A stretch of 32,724 bases of DNA, taken from the NCBI GenBank assembly GCA_964462125.1, contig CAYWXT010000028.1:1-32724 (forward strand). Reading direction: 5' to 3'. Shown one piece after another: positions 1-8,404 of the stretch. The position numbers were made by a program, and so were the translations under genes. The notes beneath the pieces were generated by a model. The model made no database searches and was not told the DNA's origin. It saw nothing but the letters and a program-made list of their open reading frames with translations. This DNA is from JAWLFY01 sp964462125. Lineage in GTDB: Bacteria > Planctomycetota > Planctomycetia > Pirellulales > Pirellulaceae. The stretch's first letter is position 1; each line of letters starts with the position of its first letter.

Positions 1-59
1 CTAGGAGGGCGGCCGCACTTCTAATCATGGTGCGATGGGTGTTTTCTGACAGAGCTTAG
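1..59 (-). mobile_element. Partial copy of a MITE-like element, cut by the window start
   Basis: These 59 bases match the reverse complement of 11917-11975 with only two mismatches, so this is a second copy in the opposite orientation. It ends at base 58 with the inverted-repeat terminus GTTTTCTGACAGAGC followed by TTA. The rest of the element lies upstream of the window. The terminus is 15 bp from the stop codon of the minus-strand gene at 73-414, so this copy, like the one at 11918-12050, sits at the 3' end of a minus-strand gene. It has no coding capacity. That a transposase acts on it in trans is an inference. Confidence 0.75.
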
Positions 60-72
60 TACCCAGCCAGCC

Positions 73-414
73 CTACGCCTGGAAGTCGAGGTGCCCGCCG
101 CTGCCATCCGGTGGCGGGCTCAATCCTGGTTGCTCGGGCGTTCTTTCGGCGGTCGCGTCCTCATGGTCCTCACGGTCCCGCTCTGGGCCGGAGCGGTTGA
201 AATCGTCGTACATTTCACGACCATCACCGCCGCGGTCCTCGGCCTGTTCACCCGCTTCGATCCCGGGTGTCTCGGGAGACTTGCCGGCCGGTTGCTCCGC
301 GGTCGATTGGCGGCGAGTCGCCTCGGTGGCTTGGTTATCGGCCTCGCCCCCTTTCCCCGCTGCACGGTTGGTCCCAGCGACTGAGGCGGCCGCTACGGAC
401 GGTTGGATGTTCAT
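73..414 (-). CDS. Small hydrophilic, low-complexity hypothetical protein
   Basis: The gene encodes 113 residues rich in Ala, Glu, Gly, Asp and Pro, with no membrane segment, no signal peptide and no recognised domain. The protein starts MNIQPSVAAASVAGTNRAAG and has a strongly charged middle with many Asp, Glu and Arg residues. I chose the ATG at 414 rather than the upstream one at 492 because AGGAG lies eight bases before it. It is the last gene of the minus-strand run that contains the AsmA-like and glycosyltransferase genes, about 150 bp after the AsmA-like stop, and a MITE copy follows its stop codon. The composition suggests an intrinsically disordered protein. I know of no function and assign none. 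Confidence 0.6.
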   Translation of the reverse strand: MNIQPSVAAASVAGTNRAAGKGGEADNQATEATRRQSTAEQPAGKSPETPGIEAGEQAEDRGGDGREMYDDFNRSGPERDREDHEDATAERTPEQPGLSPPPDGSGGHLDFQA

Positions 415-563
415 CGCTTGGGCTCCTGTGGGTGGGGTGAGTGGTGGCGCGGCCATCGAAACGCTACCACACGGAACGTGACCGGGGTTCAATCATTCGT
501 AGCAGAAGTCGTCGAGACTTCTGGTCCGTTCATCAATCACGGCGTCTTCCACCGTGGGGTTTG

Positions 564-3500
564 TCACCGTTGCCAGCTTTCGAGCCAACGGTTGCGCAGG
601 GAACGACGCGGCTCCAGGGGGTTGTTGTCGCCGTCGTCACGGTCAATGAACTCGGGTGAGATACCGGGGAACAGGCGTTCGAGCGTCTGCCCGACGCCAT
701 CGAGTGCCCGGCGTTCGATGGTGGGCGAGCCCAGCGGGCCGCGAACATCGATGGTCCACAACGTGTATCGGCTGTTCCGCAGTGGTAACACGACTCGGGT
801 GAAGACGTTTTGGGGGCTGACGCGGGTGTTGAAGGACAGGTCGAGTTCGCGACGACGGTTGAGTGTTCCGTAGCCATGCAGTGCCACCAACTCGCCCCAC
901 AGTTGCAGTTGGCTGAAGCGGATTTGATCATCGTCGATCGTGAATTCGACGTCACCGTCGGTGAAGGCCACATCTTCGGTCGGTGTGATCCTCAACTGAT
1001 TCAGTACTTGAACCAGCAGGGGCAGTTTGTAGAGGTTGGTACCGGTCACCCGCGCGGCGCCGTTGCCGGACAGCAATTCAGGGGACCCGAGTTGTCCTTC
1101 CAGTCGAGCTTGCCCGGCGAAAGTCCCCGTTAACTCTTGATCGGCATGTCCCAGGTCGGCCAGCAAGGTGGGCACGAGGGCCTCGCGGACCGCCATTCGG
1201 ACGTCAAAGTCGCCGGAGGAGAGGGTGACCACACCTTCGAGATCGAGAATGCCGTCGAAGATCCGGCCGCGGATGGTTCGCGGGGACGTTTCCGTAGCGT
1301 CGTCCCGGGGCGGCGTTTTCACCAGCAGTGCCGGGGGTTCACGAAAAGTTCCCAGGGAAAGTTCGTCGTCGACAATCGTGAACGGGCCACGGATGCCCAT
1401 GATCTGCAGGTCATGAACATGCATCGAATCGATCCGCACCTCCCCTGCGGTGGTCAAGGCCTGTTCGTCATGCCGTCCCTGCACGGCGAGTTCACCCCGG
1501 AGCGAGTGGACCGGCCCCACATCGCCGATCCGGTTTCCTTCCAGTTGCAGCAACAGGTCCCAATCGATCGTCGGTTCCGGATGTTCCTGGTCGCTGAGCA
1601 GCACCTGCGTGGAGCCGCGGACACTGATCGGTCCCCGCAATTGAAGCCGTCGCATCGCTTCCTCCATTTCCGCCGGCAAGGCTTCGATCAGTTCGGCGTC
1701 GGGGAACAGCCGGCTTCCACCGTGCACGTTGAGCGACAGCACCCAGCGGCCGCCGTCGGTTGGGACACATTCTCCGTCGGCCGACAGGTGCGACGCGTCA
1801 TGTCGCCCGGTGACTGAGCGAATGCGCACTTTCTCCCCGTCGTAGTGGACCGACCCGCCGGTGATGTCAAGCCGATAGGGGATCGCTGTGGGATGCAGGC
1901 TCAAGGAACGATTGGTCACCTGGGGCGTTTGCTTTTGGACCGCTTCAATGTCCAGATTCAACGGCGAGTCCAGCCCGGTGCGTGTCACCAAAACGGTCAA
2001 CTCATCCAACATCCCGCTCGGCGAGACCGCGTCCCAAACGTGTTGGGAGGAGGCCGGAAGGGCCGAACGCAGCGCGTTGTCCATGGAGACGTTTGCCGCG
2101 TGAAAGTGAAGTTTCAAATCTGCAAGCGAATCGGGATGCGGCTCTCCGCCGGCCGACGAGGCACGCCCCGCCGGTCCGGTCGAAGGAACATCGGTGTCGG
2201 CAGGCATCCGATAGGCGCCATGACAGTGAACGACCCCGGCATTCGCATTGGTGGCCTTGAAGTCGATCAGATCCATCTGTTCGTCTTCGACCCGAATCCG
2301 ACCGGTGACGTTGTAAAGGGGGTAGTCAAACGCGTTGTAGCGGAGATGGCCGTTGACGACCTGAAGGTCGAACCGGCGATGCGTCGTACCGGTGGCATCT
2401 TTGCGAATCACCGCCGAAGTCAAACTCACCGAGCCGCTCGGGCGCAGCAACCGCACGAACGACTCCAGCTTCGATTCGGCCTCGCCCCGGGGCGTGAGCG
2501 CCTCGATCAAGGTTTCATCAACCGGGATCACCCCGTCTCCCTGGAAAGCGAACGAGCTTTCCCGGCTCAGCTCTTCGCGGAGGGGAACCCGAAACGCGCT
2601 GCGGAGCACGCTGCTGCCGACCCGCCCGCTCATCCCCTCACTAGCAGCCCAACCATCGCCGATGCTGATTTTGCCAACAAGCTGCGTCACCGGATAGGGA
2701 AACCGGTCGAAGCGAACGTCGACCCCTTTGCACACCAGCGTCCCGGCGGTCTCCCACTCCCCGTCGGCATGGGTAATCGAGCCGTCCAGATCGACGCGGC
2801 CGACGGCGCGCAGCCGGTCCCAGTGCTCCTGGAGCTGTGGCGCCAGCGCCATTGCGAGCCGCTGATCGAGCATCAGTCCCGACGTTTCGATACGAAGCTG
2901 GACATCGCAGGGCCACCGAAGACCGGCGATTGATCCGTGAAAGCGGCACAACGCTTCGCCAAACTTCGCTTGCGAGGGCTCAATGGCGACCCCTTCGGGC
3001 GTGACGGTCACCCGCCCTCGCAACTCGCTCAGCGCTTTCGGCAGCCGCTCGTGGTGAAAGCGGCCCTGATCGACCTGGTATCGGACCTCGTAGTTCGCCG
3101 GGCTTTCCCCATCAAAGGTCGCCACCGCGGAGAGCTCCCCGACGCAGCGTAGTTCGTGGAACTGCTCCAGCTGCGGGCACCACTCGGCCGGAAGCCGCCG
3201 TAGCCACCGGTCGCTGAGATGAAGCTCGGACATGGCCAACCGCAATGTCACCTCGTCGCCCACGCGGCGGAGATCGACCTGGAGTGAACGGGAAAAGTCG
3301 GTCGTGCCGCGAAGGACGATCGATTGGGGACGTTCGTTCCCCGACGGGTCGATGGCTCGGTCCGCCGACTGCACCAACGCCTGGTCCACTCCGACGCCGA
3401 TCGGACGTTCCTTCCCGCTCGGGTCGATCAGCCGCAGGCGGCCGCGGACGACCTCAATCCGGGGACAGGTCGGCCCCAACTGCGGGGGCGGCCATAGCTG

Positions 3501-4001
3501 GGCCAGCGAGAGCGTGCCGTCGGGACGCAACCAAGCATCCCCTTCCGCACCGTCAATGACGATCTTCTGCGCCGCCAATGGGTGCTGCTTGTCCAATAAC
3601 TGCTGGGGGTCCAAATCGCCGACCACCACCACCCGATCGACCCGTAACAATCGCTGGGGGCGGAACATCGATGTCGAAGGATCGTCGATGCGGATGTCTT
3701 CAAAGACCAACCCCACGCGGGGGTCATAGTGGCCGCGGCGAATCGAGATTCGGAGATCCGGGTAATGACGCTGCAACGTCTCCAAGAACGAGCGGCGGGC
3801 GTGTTCCCCCACCGTGGCCGGCCCGAGCGTCGAAATCGCCAGCCCAGCGGCGGCGGCAATCAGCGCAGCGAACACCCAGCGGGCTAGCGTTCCCGCAGGC
3901 TTCCTTCCCGTTACGGCCTCCTTGCCGGTCAATGTGGTGCCTTCTCGAACGTCGTCGAGCCGAGTGAACGCACCCCAGGAGCCTCTCCGGGCGATGCGCA
4001 C
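564..4001 (-). CDS. AsmA-like C-terminal domain protein, very large, membrane-anchored
   Basis: The 1145-residue protein has an N-terminal cytoplasmic stretch, then one hydrophobic anchor at about residues 40-60 (ARWVFAALIAAAAGLAIS). A long beta-rich region follows, and residues of about 930-1080 resemble an AsmA-like C-terminal domain (LSGNGAARVTGTNLYKLPLL and the GYGTLNRRRELDLSF stretch). In the AsmA/YhdP/TamB group such proteins span the periplasm as hydrophobic-groove bridges and help move or balance lipids for the outer membrane. That role here is by analogy. The gene follows a GT-C-like and a GT2 gene on the same strand with a 24-bp gap, which fits an envelope-biogenesis operon. The start is uncertain: GTG at 4001 has no clear ribosome-binding site, and a TTG about 25 codons further in, preceded by GAAGG, is an alternative. 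Confidence 0.8.
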   Translation of the reverse strand: MRIARRGSWGAFTRLDDVREGTTLTGKEAVTGRKPAGTLARWVFAALIAAAAGLAISTLGPATVGEHARRSFLETLQRHYPDLRISIRRGHYDPRVGLVFEDIRIDDPSTSMFRPQRLLRVDRVVVVGDLDPQQLLDKQHPLAAQKIVIDGAEGDAWLRPDGTLSLAQLWPPPQLGPTCPRIEVVRGRLRLIDPSGKERPIGVGVDQALVQSADRAIDPSGNERPQSIVLRGTTDFSRSLQVDLRRVGDEVTLRLAMSELHLSDRWLRRLPAEWCPQLEQFHELRCVGELSAVATFDGESPANYEVRYQVDQGRFHHERLPKALSELRGRVTVTPEGVAIEPSQAKFGEALCRFHGSIAGLRWPCDVQLRIETSGLMLDQRLAMALAPQLQEHWDRLRAVGRVDLDGSITHADGEWETAGTLVCKGVDVRFDRFPYPVTQLVGKISIGDGWAASEGMSGRVGSSVLRSAFRVPLREELSRESSFAFQGDGVIPVDETLIEALTPRGEAESKLESFVRLLRPSGSVSLTSAVIRKDATGTTHRRFDLQVVNGHLRYNAFDYPLYNVTGRIRVEDEQMDLIDFKATNANAGVVHCHGAYRMPADTDVPSTGPAGRASSAGGEPHPDSLADLKLHFHAANVSMDNALRSALPASSQHVWDAVSPSGMLDELTVLVTRTGLDSPLNLDIEAVQKQTPQVTNRSLSLHPTAIPYRLDITGGSVHYDGEKVRIRSVTGRHDASHLSADGECVPTDGGRWVLSLNVHGGSRLFPDAELIEALPAEMEEAMRRLQLRGPISVRGSTQVLLSDQEHPEPTIDWDLLLQLEGNRIGDVGPVHSLRGELAVQGRHDEQALTTAGEVRIDSMHVHDLQIMGIRGPFTIVDDELSLGTFREPPALLVKTPPRDDATETSPRTIRGRIFDGILDLEGVVTLSSGDFDVRMAVREALVPTLLADLGHADQELTGTFAGQARLEGQLGSPELLSGNGAARVTGTNLYKLPLLVQVLNQLRITPTEDVAFTDGDVEFTIDDDQIRFSQLQLWGELVALHGYGTLNRRRELDLSFNTRVSPQNVFTRVVLPLRNSRYTLWTIDVRGPLGSPTIERRALDGVGQTLERLFPGISPEFIDRDDGDNNPLEPRRSLRNRWLESWQR

Positions 4002-4025
4002 CGCCGCGCGATGGTAGCTCCGACC

Positions 4026-5726
4026 TCATTCCGCGATCCACCCCAAAAACACCCAGAAGCGGTAGATCCAAGGATGCTGCCACGGTGTCTGAAGGCTAGC
4101 CGCCACCGAAAACAGAGACCAGCCCAACAGCAGCCACGCCAGACCGCGCCCCGCGCGAGATCGAGACAACGATTGGACCGCAGGAACGGCCGCCAAGATC
4201 CAGAACGGAAACAGCCAAATCAACCAGCGAAAACCGATGTTCACGCCGCCATAGTTGCGATCAATCTCCGGCCGAGCCAGATAAAACGCCGCGCAGACGA
4301 GCGTGGCGATCGCCGTGGCGGCGTACAGCCGACGCAGCCCGGGCGGATGGATGCGAACGCCTGAAATCCAGCCCCACGGGACCAGCAACCAGAGCGGGGT
4401 CAGCGAGAACAGCCCGTGGTGCCCGAAGGTCATGTGCAACAGGTACGTCGCCCGAGACGGCTCGCCACGGTCCACCCCCCGGCGATCCGCCCCACGCCAG
4501 TAACTGCTGGGGTACTCGTACCAGTCATCCCACTCGGCCAGGGCGACCGAGACCACCTCGTCCGCCCTTTCATCCCCCTCCCCGCCGTTCCTCCCCCCAC
4601 CGTTTCTCCCCGGCGAATTCTCGGGCAATACCAAGGCAAACAATCGGTCGTCCTCGGTGGTGACGATCCAGCGGTCGGGTTGACTCGAGGGCGTGATCTT
4701 CACCTCCGCGCCGGGGTCGATCACGCCGAGATCGCGGAGCGTTTCCGAAACCGGGCCGATGGCGGCGGGCGAAGGGTCGCCAGCCAACAAACTCCGCTCA
4801 AGACTCACTCGGGCGACCGTTGCCCCGACGCCGCGGTGGGCGTAAGGCGGCCGGAGGCTCTGGTGGGCCAGCCAGTTCGTACCGAAAAAGCCCGCCGCCA
4901 CGATCAACGCCCCGGCGGCGAACGGCAGCGCCGCTCGCCACTGGAGCCAAGCCACGAGGATCGCCCAAAAGACCAGCATCGAGAGGGCCGGAAGCTCGTT
5001 CGCCGCTGCAAACGCCGCCGCCAAGCCGGCCGACAACCACCACCACCAGGGAACCGGCGCCGCCGAATCCCCCGCCGCACCGCGCACCCGCTGAGCCGCC
5101 TCCAGGTAGATCCAGAGTGCAACGGCCGACGCCGAAGCTGCCGGCAGATGGTTGCTCAGCGACCAGGCAAACGGCAACAGCAACGTCCCCAAGCAAGCCG
5201 CGCCCACCATATACCGGCGCGTCCAATCGCTGCCCCCAGTTCGACCTCCACCGACCAGCTCGATGACCCGCGCCATGGCGAGCGCCCACATCCCGTACAG
5301 CGGCAGGTTGACCAGGGCCAACACGATCCGCGTGACGTAAATCGGTTGCTCGGTCAACGTCATCCCGGTCAAGGCATGGACAACCGCGTAGATGCCGGCG
5401 ACCAGCGTGGGAAACAGCGGCGGCTTGCTGCTGTAATAGTGCTGCTCGCCGTCCGGGCCCCGGTGGCGGACCATGTCGATCGTGTACCAGGGGCGGCGAC
5501 CGCGGTCGTCCTGGATTTGAATCAGCCGGTCGATCGCATAGGTTCCATCCTCGACCAACGCCGCGATCGTGCACCAACGACTGCGATCGTTGGCGCTCAA
5601 AAACGCCGTGTTCCCCTCGCGGCTCAGCACCGTCGAGATCCGGCCGGCCACGAGGGCCATCACGATCAAGATCAACAGCGCGTAACCCGAGCGGCGTTCC
5701 TGGCGTGTCCCTCGGTCTTCACTCAT
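4026..5726 (-). CDS. Multi-pass membrane protein, GT-C glycosyltransferase-like
   Basis: The 566-residue protein has a first membrane helix at about residues 14-33 (YALLILIVMALVAGRISTVL), an extracytoplasmic loop with NDRSRW and a YYSSKPPLFPTLVAG motif, and then about ten more hydrophobic segments. An early loop with acidic and Arg residues, followed by SSKPPL-type sequence and many helices, is typical of GT-C enzymes (the PMT/ArnT group), which transfer sugars from polyprenyl phosphate donors outside the inner membrane. A canonical DD or DE pair is not obvious to me, so the enzymatic call is tentative. Its start overlaps the end of the GT2 gene by 8 bp. Because that GT2 could make the polyprenyl-linked sugar, the pair suggests a donor-synthesis plus transfer unit. 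The substrate is unknown. Confidence 0.7.
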   Translation of the reverse strand: MSEDRGTRQERRSGYALLILIVMALVAGRISTVLSREGNTAFLSANDRSRWCTIAALVEDGTYAIDRLIQIQDDRGRRPWYTIDMVRHRGPDGEQHYYSSKPPLFPTLVAGIYAVVHALTGMTLTEQPIYVTRIVLALVNLPLYGMWALAMARVIELVGGGRTGGSDWTRRYMVGAACLGTLLLPFAWSLSNHLPAASASAVALWIYLEAAQRVRGAAGDSAAPVPWWWWLSAGLAAAFAAANELPALSMLVFWAILVAWLQWRAALPFAAGALIVAAGFFGTNWLAHQSLRPPYAHRGVGATVARVSLERSLLAGDPSPAAIGPVSETLRDLGVIDPGAEVKITPSSQPDRWIVTTEDDRLFALVLPENSPGRNGGGRNGGEGDERADEVVSVALAEWDDWYEYPSSYWRGADRRGVDRGEPSRATYLLHMTFGHHGLFSLTPLWLLVPWGWISGVRIHPPGLRRLYAATAIATLVCAAFYLARPEIDRNYGGVNIGFRWLIWLFPFWILAAVPAVQSLSRSRAGRGLAWLLLGWSLFSVAASLQTPWQHPWIYRFWVFLGWIAE

Positions 5727-6747
5727 CGTCCGCGTTCACTCCGCCGATCCGTTCGGCCACGCTGTAGGGAACACTCTGGGCCGGAGTCTGGGAGACCACC
5801 AGCTCAGCGAGCAAGCCGGTTAGAAGAAACTGGGCGCCGAGTAGAACCGCCAGGATGCAGTAGTAAAAAATTGCGGTGCTGTGCAGGTCGATCACGTCAA
5901 GGGCGTCGAACAATCGAGTGATCACCCAGGCGGCCGAGAGGTACAAGATGCCGATTCCCCCAAGGGCGAAACAGACCAGCCCGGCGGCCCCCACCAAGTG
6001 GAGCGGCCGCTTGCCGAAGCCCGTCAGGAAGTAAATCGTCAGCAGGTCCAGAAATCCCTTGACGATCCGAGAGAGTCCATACTTCGAGCGGCCGAACTCG
6101 CGGCGGTGGTGCTCGACTTCGATCTCCCCGACTCGCCAGCCGTGGGCGGCGGCCAGCACCGGCACGAACCGGTGCCGCTCCCCATACAGCCGAACCTCGT
6201 TAAAGATCTCGCGGCGATACGCTTTGAAACCACAGTTGTGATCGTGCAGCCTGACCCCCGTCATGCGGCTGACGAGCCAGTTGAACACGCGGCTCGGGAG
6301 AACCTTGTGCCAAGGATCGTGCCGCACCCGCTTCCAACCGCTGACGACATCAAAGCCCTCCTCCAGCTTTACCAGAAATCGCGGGATCTCTTTGGGGTCG
6401 TCCTGCAGGTCGGCGTCCATCGTGATCACCACCCCGCCCCGCGCCGCGGCGAAACCGGCGTCCAGCGCCGCCGCTTTCCCGAAATTTCGCCGAAAGCGGA
6501 TCGCTTCGGTGTCGGCGTCCGCGTCGGCGGCGACGAGCGATTCGATCACCTGCCACGAACCGTCGCTCGATCCGTCATCGACGAATACAATCTGGCGGAA
6601 AACCCCCTGCTCGGACGTCACCCGATCGATTTCGGCGTGCAACCGCCCCAGTGACTCATGCTCGTTGAGTACCGGAATCACAAAGCTGACCCGCCGCGGA
6701 GGCCCCGACTCTGGCGGTTGATTCGATTCGTTCAAGTTCAACAGCAC
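5719..6747 (-). CDS. Family 2 glycosyltransferase, DPM1/ArnC-like (polyprenyl-phosphate sugar synthase)
   Basis: About 342 residues. The GT-A fold motifs are clear: VSFVIPVLNEHESLG at the start, VDDGSSDGSW for nucleotide-sugar binding, MDADLQDDP for the metal site, and NCGFKAYRREIF. Two hydrophobic C-terminal segments follow (PLHLVGAAGLVCFALGGIGI and FYYCILAVLLGAQFLLTGLL), as in bacterial dolichol-phosphate-mannose-synthase-like proteins that charge polyprenyl phosphate at the inner membrane. The frame stays open upstream to 6951, but that part overlaps the lipoprotein gene and looks unlike protein. No ATG lies between it and the conserved start, so I take GTG at 6747 (a TTG at 6741 is possible). 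It overlaps the following GT-C-like gene by 8 bp, indicating coupled expression. Confidence 0.85.
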   Translation of the reverse strand: MLLNLNESNQPPESGPPRRVSFVIPVLNEHESLGRLHAEIDRVTSEQGVFRQIVFVDDGSSDGSWQVIESLVAADADADTEAIRFRRNFGKAAALDAGFAAARGGVVITMDADLQDDPKEIPRFLVKLEEGFDVVSGWKRVRHDPWHKVLPSRVFNWLVSRMTGVRLHDHNCGFKAYRREIFNEVRLYGERHRFVPVLAAAHGWRVGEIEVEHHRREFGRSKYGLSRIVKGFLDLLTIYFLTGFGKRPLHLVGAAGLVCFALGGIGILYLSAAWVITRLFDALDVIDLHSTAIFYYCILAVLLGAQFLLTGLLAELVVSQTPAQSVPYSVAERIGGVNADDE

Positions 6748-6775
6748 CCGTCTCGTGGCATCAGAATGACGGAGA

Positions 6776-7015
6776 TCAATTCCGATCCATCTTCTCCTCC
6801 GCACGAGCCGCTTGCAATGCGGCAGCCTCGCGGGGCAGTTTGAACTCGGGCCCGGACGGGAAGTACTGAATGTCGTCCTGAAGGTAATAGGCGCTGGGCA
6901 GCGTCTGGCCGTTGAACGACGACTGGCAACCGGCCGCGGAAGCCACCCCAACGGCGGCCAGCAGCGCCAGGGCGGTGCAGCGAATCGTGCGTCGGTGGGT
7001 CGAGATGCGGCTCAT
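6776..7015 (-). CDS. Small lipoprotein
   Basis: The gene encodes 79 residues: a basic N-terminus, a hydrophobic core (TALALLAAVGVASA) and a lipobox SAAGC with the lipidated Cys at residue 30, followed by QSSFNGQTLPSAYYLQDDIQ and an Ala/Glu-rich tail. It would be processed by signal peptidase II and anchored to a membrane facing the periplasm. GAAGG before the ATG at 7015 supports the start. The type resembles short lipoproteins I associate with Rhodopirellula-like genomes, but no function is known to me. It is 28 bp upstream of the glycosyltransferase gene and probably the first gene of that minus-strand run. Confidence 0.75.
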   Translation of the reverse strand: MSRISTHRRTIRCTALALLAAVGVASAAGCQSSFNGQTLPSAYYLQDDIQYFPSGPEFKLPREAAALQAARAEEKMDRN

Positions 7016-7197
7016 CGTGCTTGCCTTCGGATTCCGACTGGGGACGGTGGATGGGTCGACGAATCCCGAGACACCGCCCGGAAACTGTTCGTCAGAACCG
7101 GTATCGGTCCGACAACCGGCACAGCTTCACTGCAGAAGGCAAATTTTGAGCTTTTTCACAGCCCGAGCAGCCATCCCTCCCGGGGAGAGCTCGCGGC

Positions 7198-8286
7198 TCA
7201 GGCGGGCGGTGGCTGCGACTCCTCGACCAGCTTCGGCCTCTCGATCATCGATTCGATGCGGACCGCCTTCTTGCCCTTGAACGCTCCCGCCTTGGCGTTG
7301 AACTTGGGCACCTCCTGGATCGCAAACTCCAGTGGGGAATCAACCGCTTTCTCCGTCGCGATGACGTCACCGACATTCAATTCAAGGAGATCTTTCGTGC
7401 GGATCGAGGAGCGAGCGAGGGTGACCACGATCTCCACCGGTGCGGCGTCAATGTTTCGCTTGATCTGGCTGCGCGAGCCTTCGCTGGGGGAGGACTTCCC
7501 GTAGCCGACCCAACCGTTCCGCGAGAGTTGCGTGTTGAATCGCTCGATGGTGTTGAACGGGATGCACAGATTCATCATGCCGCGGTTTTTGCCGAGAACC
7601 AGCTCGAAGCCGATCAGGATGACCACCTCGTTGGGCGGGACAATCTGGACCAATTGCGGATTGCTCTCGGTTCGATCAATGGTGAAATCGAACTCAACGA
7701 TATTCTCCCAAGACGTTTTCAGCTGGGCGAGAAAAAGATGCACCACCCGCCCCATCAGCCGGTTTTCGATTTCGGTCAGCGGTCGCCGAATCGCCTCGGT
7801 CGGGACCGGATCGCCCCCGAGCATGCGGTCGATCACGGCGTAGGCGAGCGGCGGTGAAATGTCGAGGATCCAGTGTCCCTCAAGCGGTTCGGGGCGGATG
7901 ACATTGAAGCAACTGGGGTTATCCAGACTGAAGACGAACTCGCTATAGGTCAGCTGGTCCACGCTCAGCAACTTCGTCTCGGTCATCGTACGCAGCATCC
8001 CGGAGATGGCGGCGCCGAAGTTCCGCGCGATCGCCTCATGCAGCGACTGCATCGCGCGCATCTGGTCTTTGCCGACCCGCTCGGGACGCTTGAAATCGTA
8101 GGCCGTCACCCGCGCATTGTTCGCAAACGCTGGATTGGGCGGCTCCGGTCGGGCCGACTCCTTCGGTGTCGTCGCCGCGGCGTCCGGGTCCGCCGGCTCC
8201 GCTGGGGTGACCGCCGACATGTCGACCCCTTCCATCGCCTTCAACAGGCTCTCGACCTGATTCTGGCTCAGCGATTCTTCGGACAT
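7198..8286 (-). CDS. fliM: Flagellar motor switch protein FliM
   Basis: 362 residues. The N-terminus SEESLSQNQVESLLKAM is the conserved FliM segment that binds phospho-CheY. A Pro/Ala-rich linker follows, then the middle CheC-like domain (YDFKRPERVGKDQMRAM, and the GGxP signature seen as MLGGDPVP) and a C-terminal SpoA domain (ARSSIRTKDLLELNVGDVI) that joins the C-ring. The length fits the family. The protein forms the cytoplasmic switch complex with FliG and FliN that sets the direction of flagellar rotation. No other flagellar gene is in the window, so it is separated from its partners. The start ATG has AGGA eight bases upstream. A 3 x 17-bp tandem repeat lies 49-99 bp upstream. Confidence 0.95.
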   Translation of the reverse strand: MSEESLSQNQVESLLKAMEGVDMSAVTPAEPADPDAAATTPKESARPEPPNPAFANNARVTAYDFKRPERVGKDQMRAMQSLHEAIARNFGAAISGMLRTMTETKLLSVDQLTYSEFVFSLDNPSCFNVIRPEPLEGHWILDISPPLAYAVIDRMLGGDPVPTEAIRRPLTEIENRLMGRVVHLFLAQLKTSWENIVEFDFTIDRTESNPQLVQIVPPNEVVILIGFELVLGKNRGMMNLCIPFNTIERFNTQLSRNGWVGYGKSSPSEGSRSQIKRNIDAAPVEIVVTLARSSIRTKDLLELNVGDVIATEKAVDSPLEFAIQEVPKFNAKAGAFKGKKAVRIESMIERPKLVEESQPPPA

Positions 8287-8334
8287 CTCCTTCGTCCTCG
8301 GTCAGGGGTGACTCGGACAGCCTTGTCCGAACCG

Positions 8335-8385
8335 GGCTTTTTGTCGAATCAGGCTTTTTGTCGAATCAGGCTTTTTGTCGAATCA
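8335..8385. repeat. Three perfect tandem copies of a 17-bp unit
   Basis: GGCTTTTTGTCGAATCA occurs three times head to tail at 8335-8351, 8352-8368 and 8369-8385 without a mismatch. The block lies between proA and fliM, both on the minus strand, so it would be in the 5' region of fliM. It could be a multi-site operator or simply a slipped-strand expansion. Confidence 0.95.
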
Positions 8386-8404
8386 AGTTCATATCGGGAC
8401 GGGC

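Noticed and set aside
4416..5921. 501-codon plus-strand open frame
   Set aside because: It is antisense to the GT-C-like membrane protein gene and extremely Arg/Pro-rich, as expected for a shadow frame.
6748..6951. N-terminal extension of the GT2 glycosyltransferase to 6951
   Set aside because: It overlaps the well-supported lipoprotein gene, and the translated extension is Arg/Pro/Ser-rich and unlike the family.
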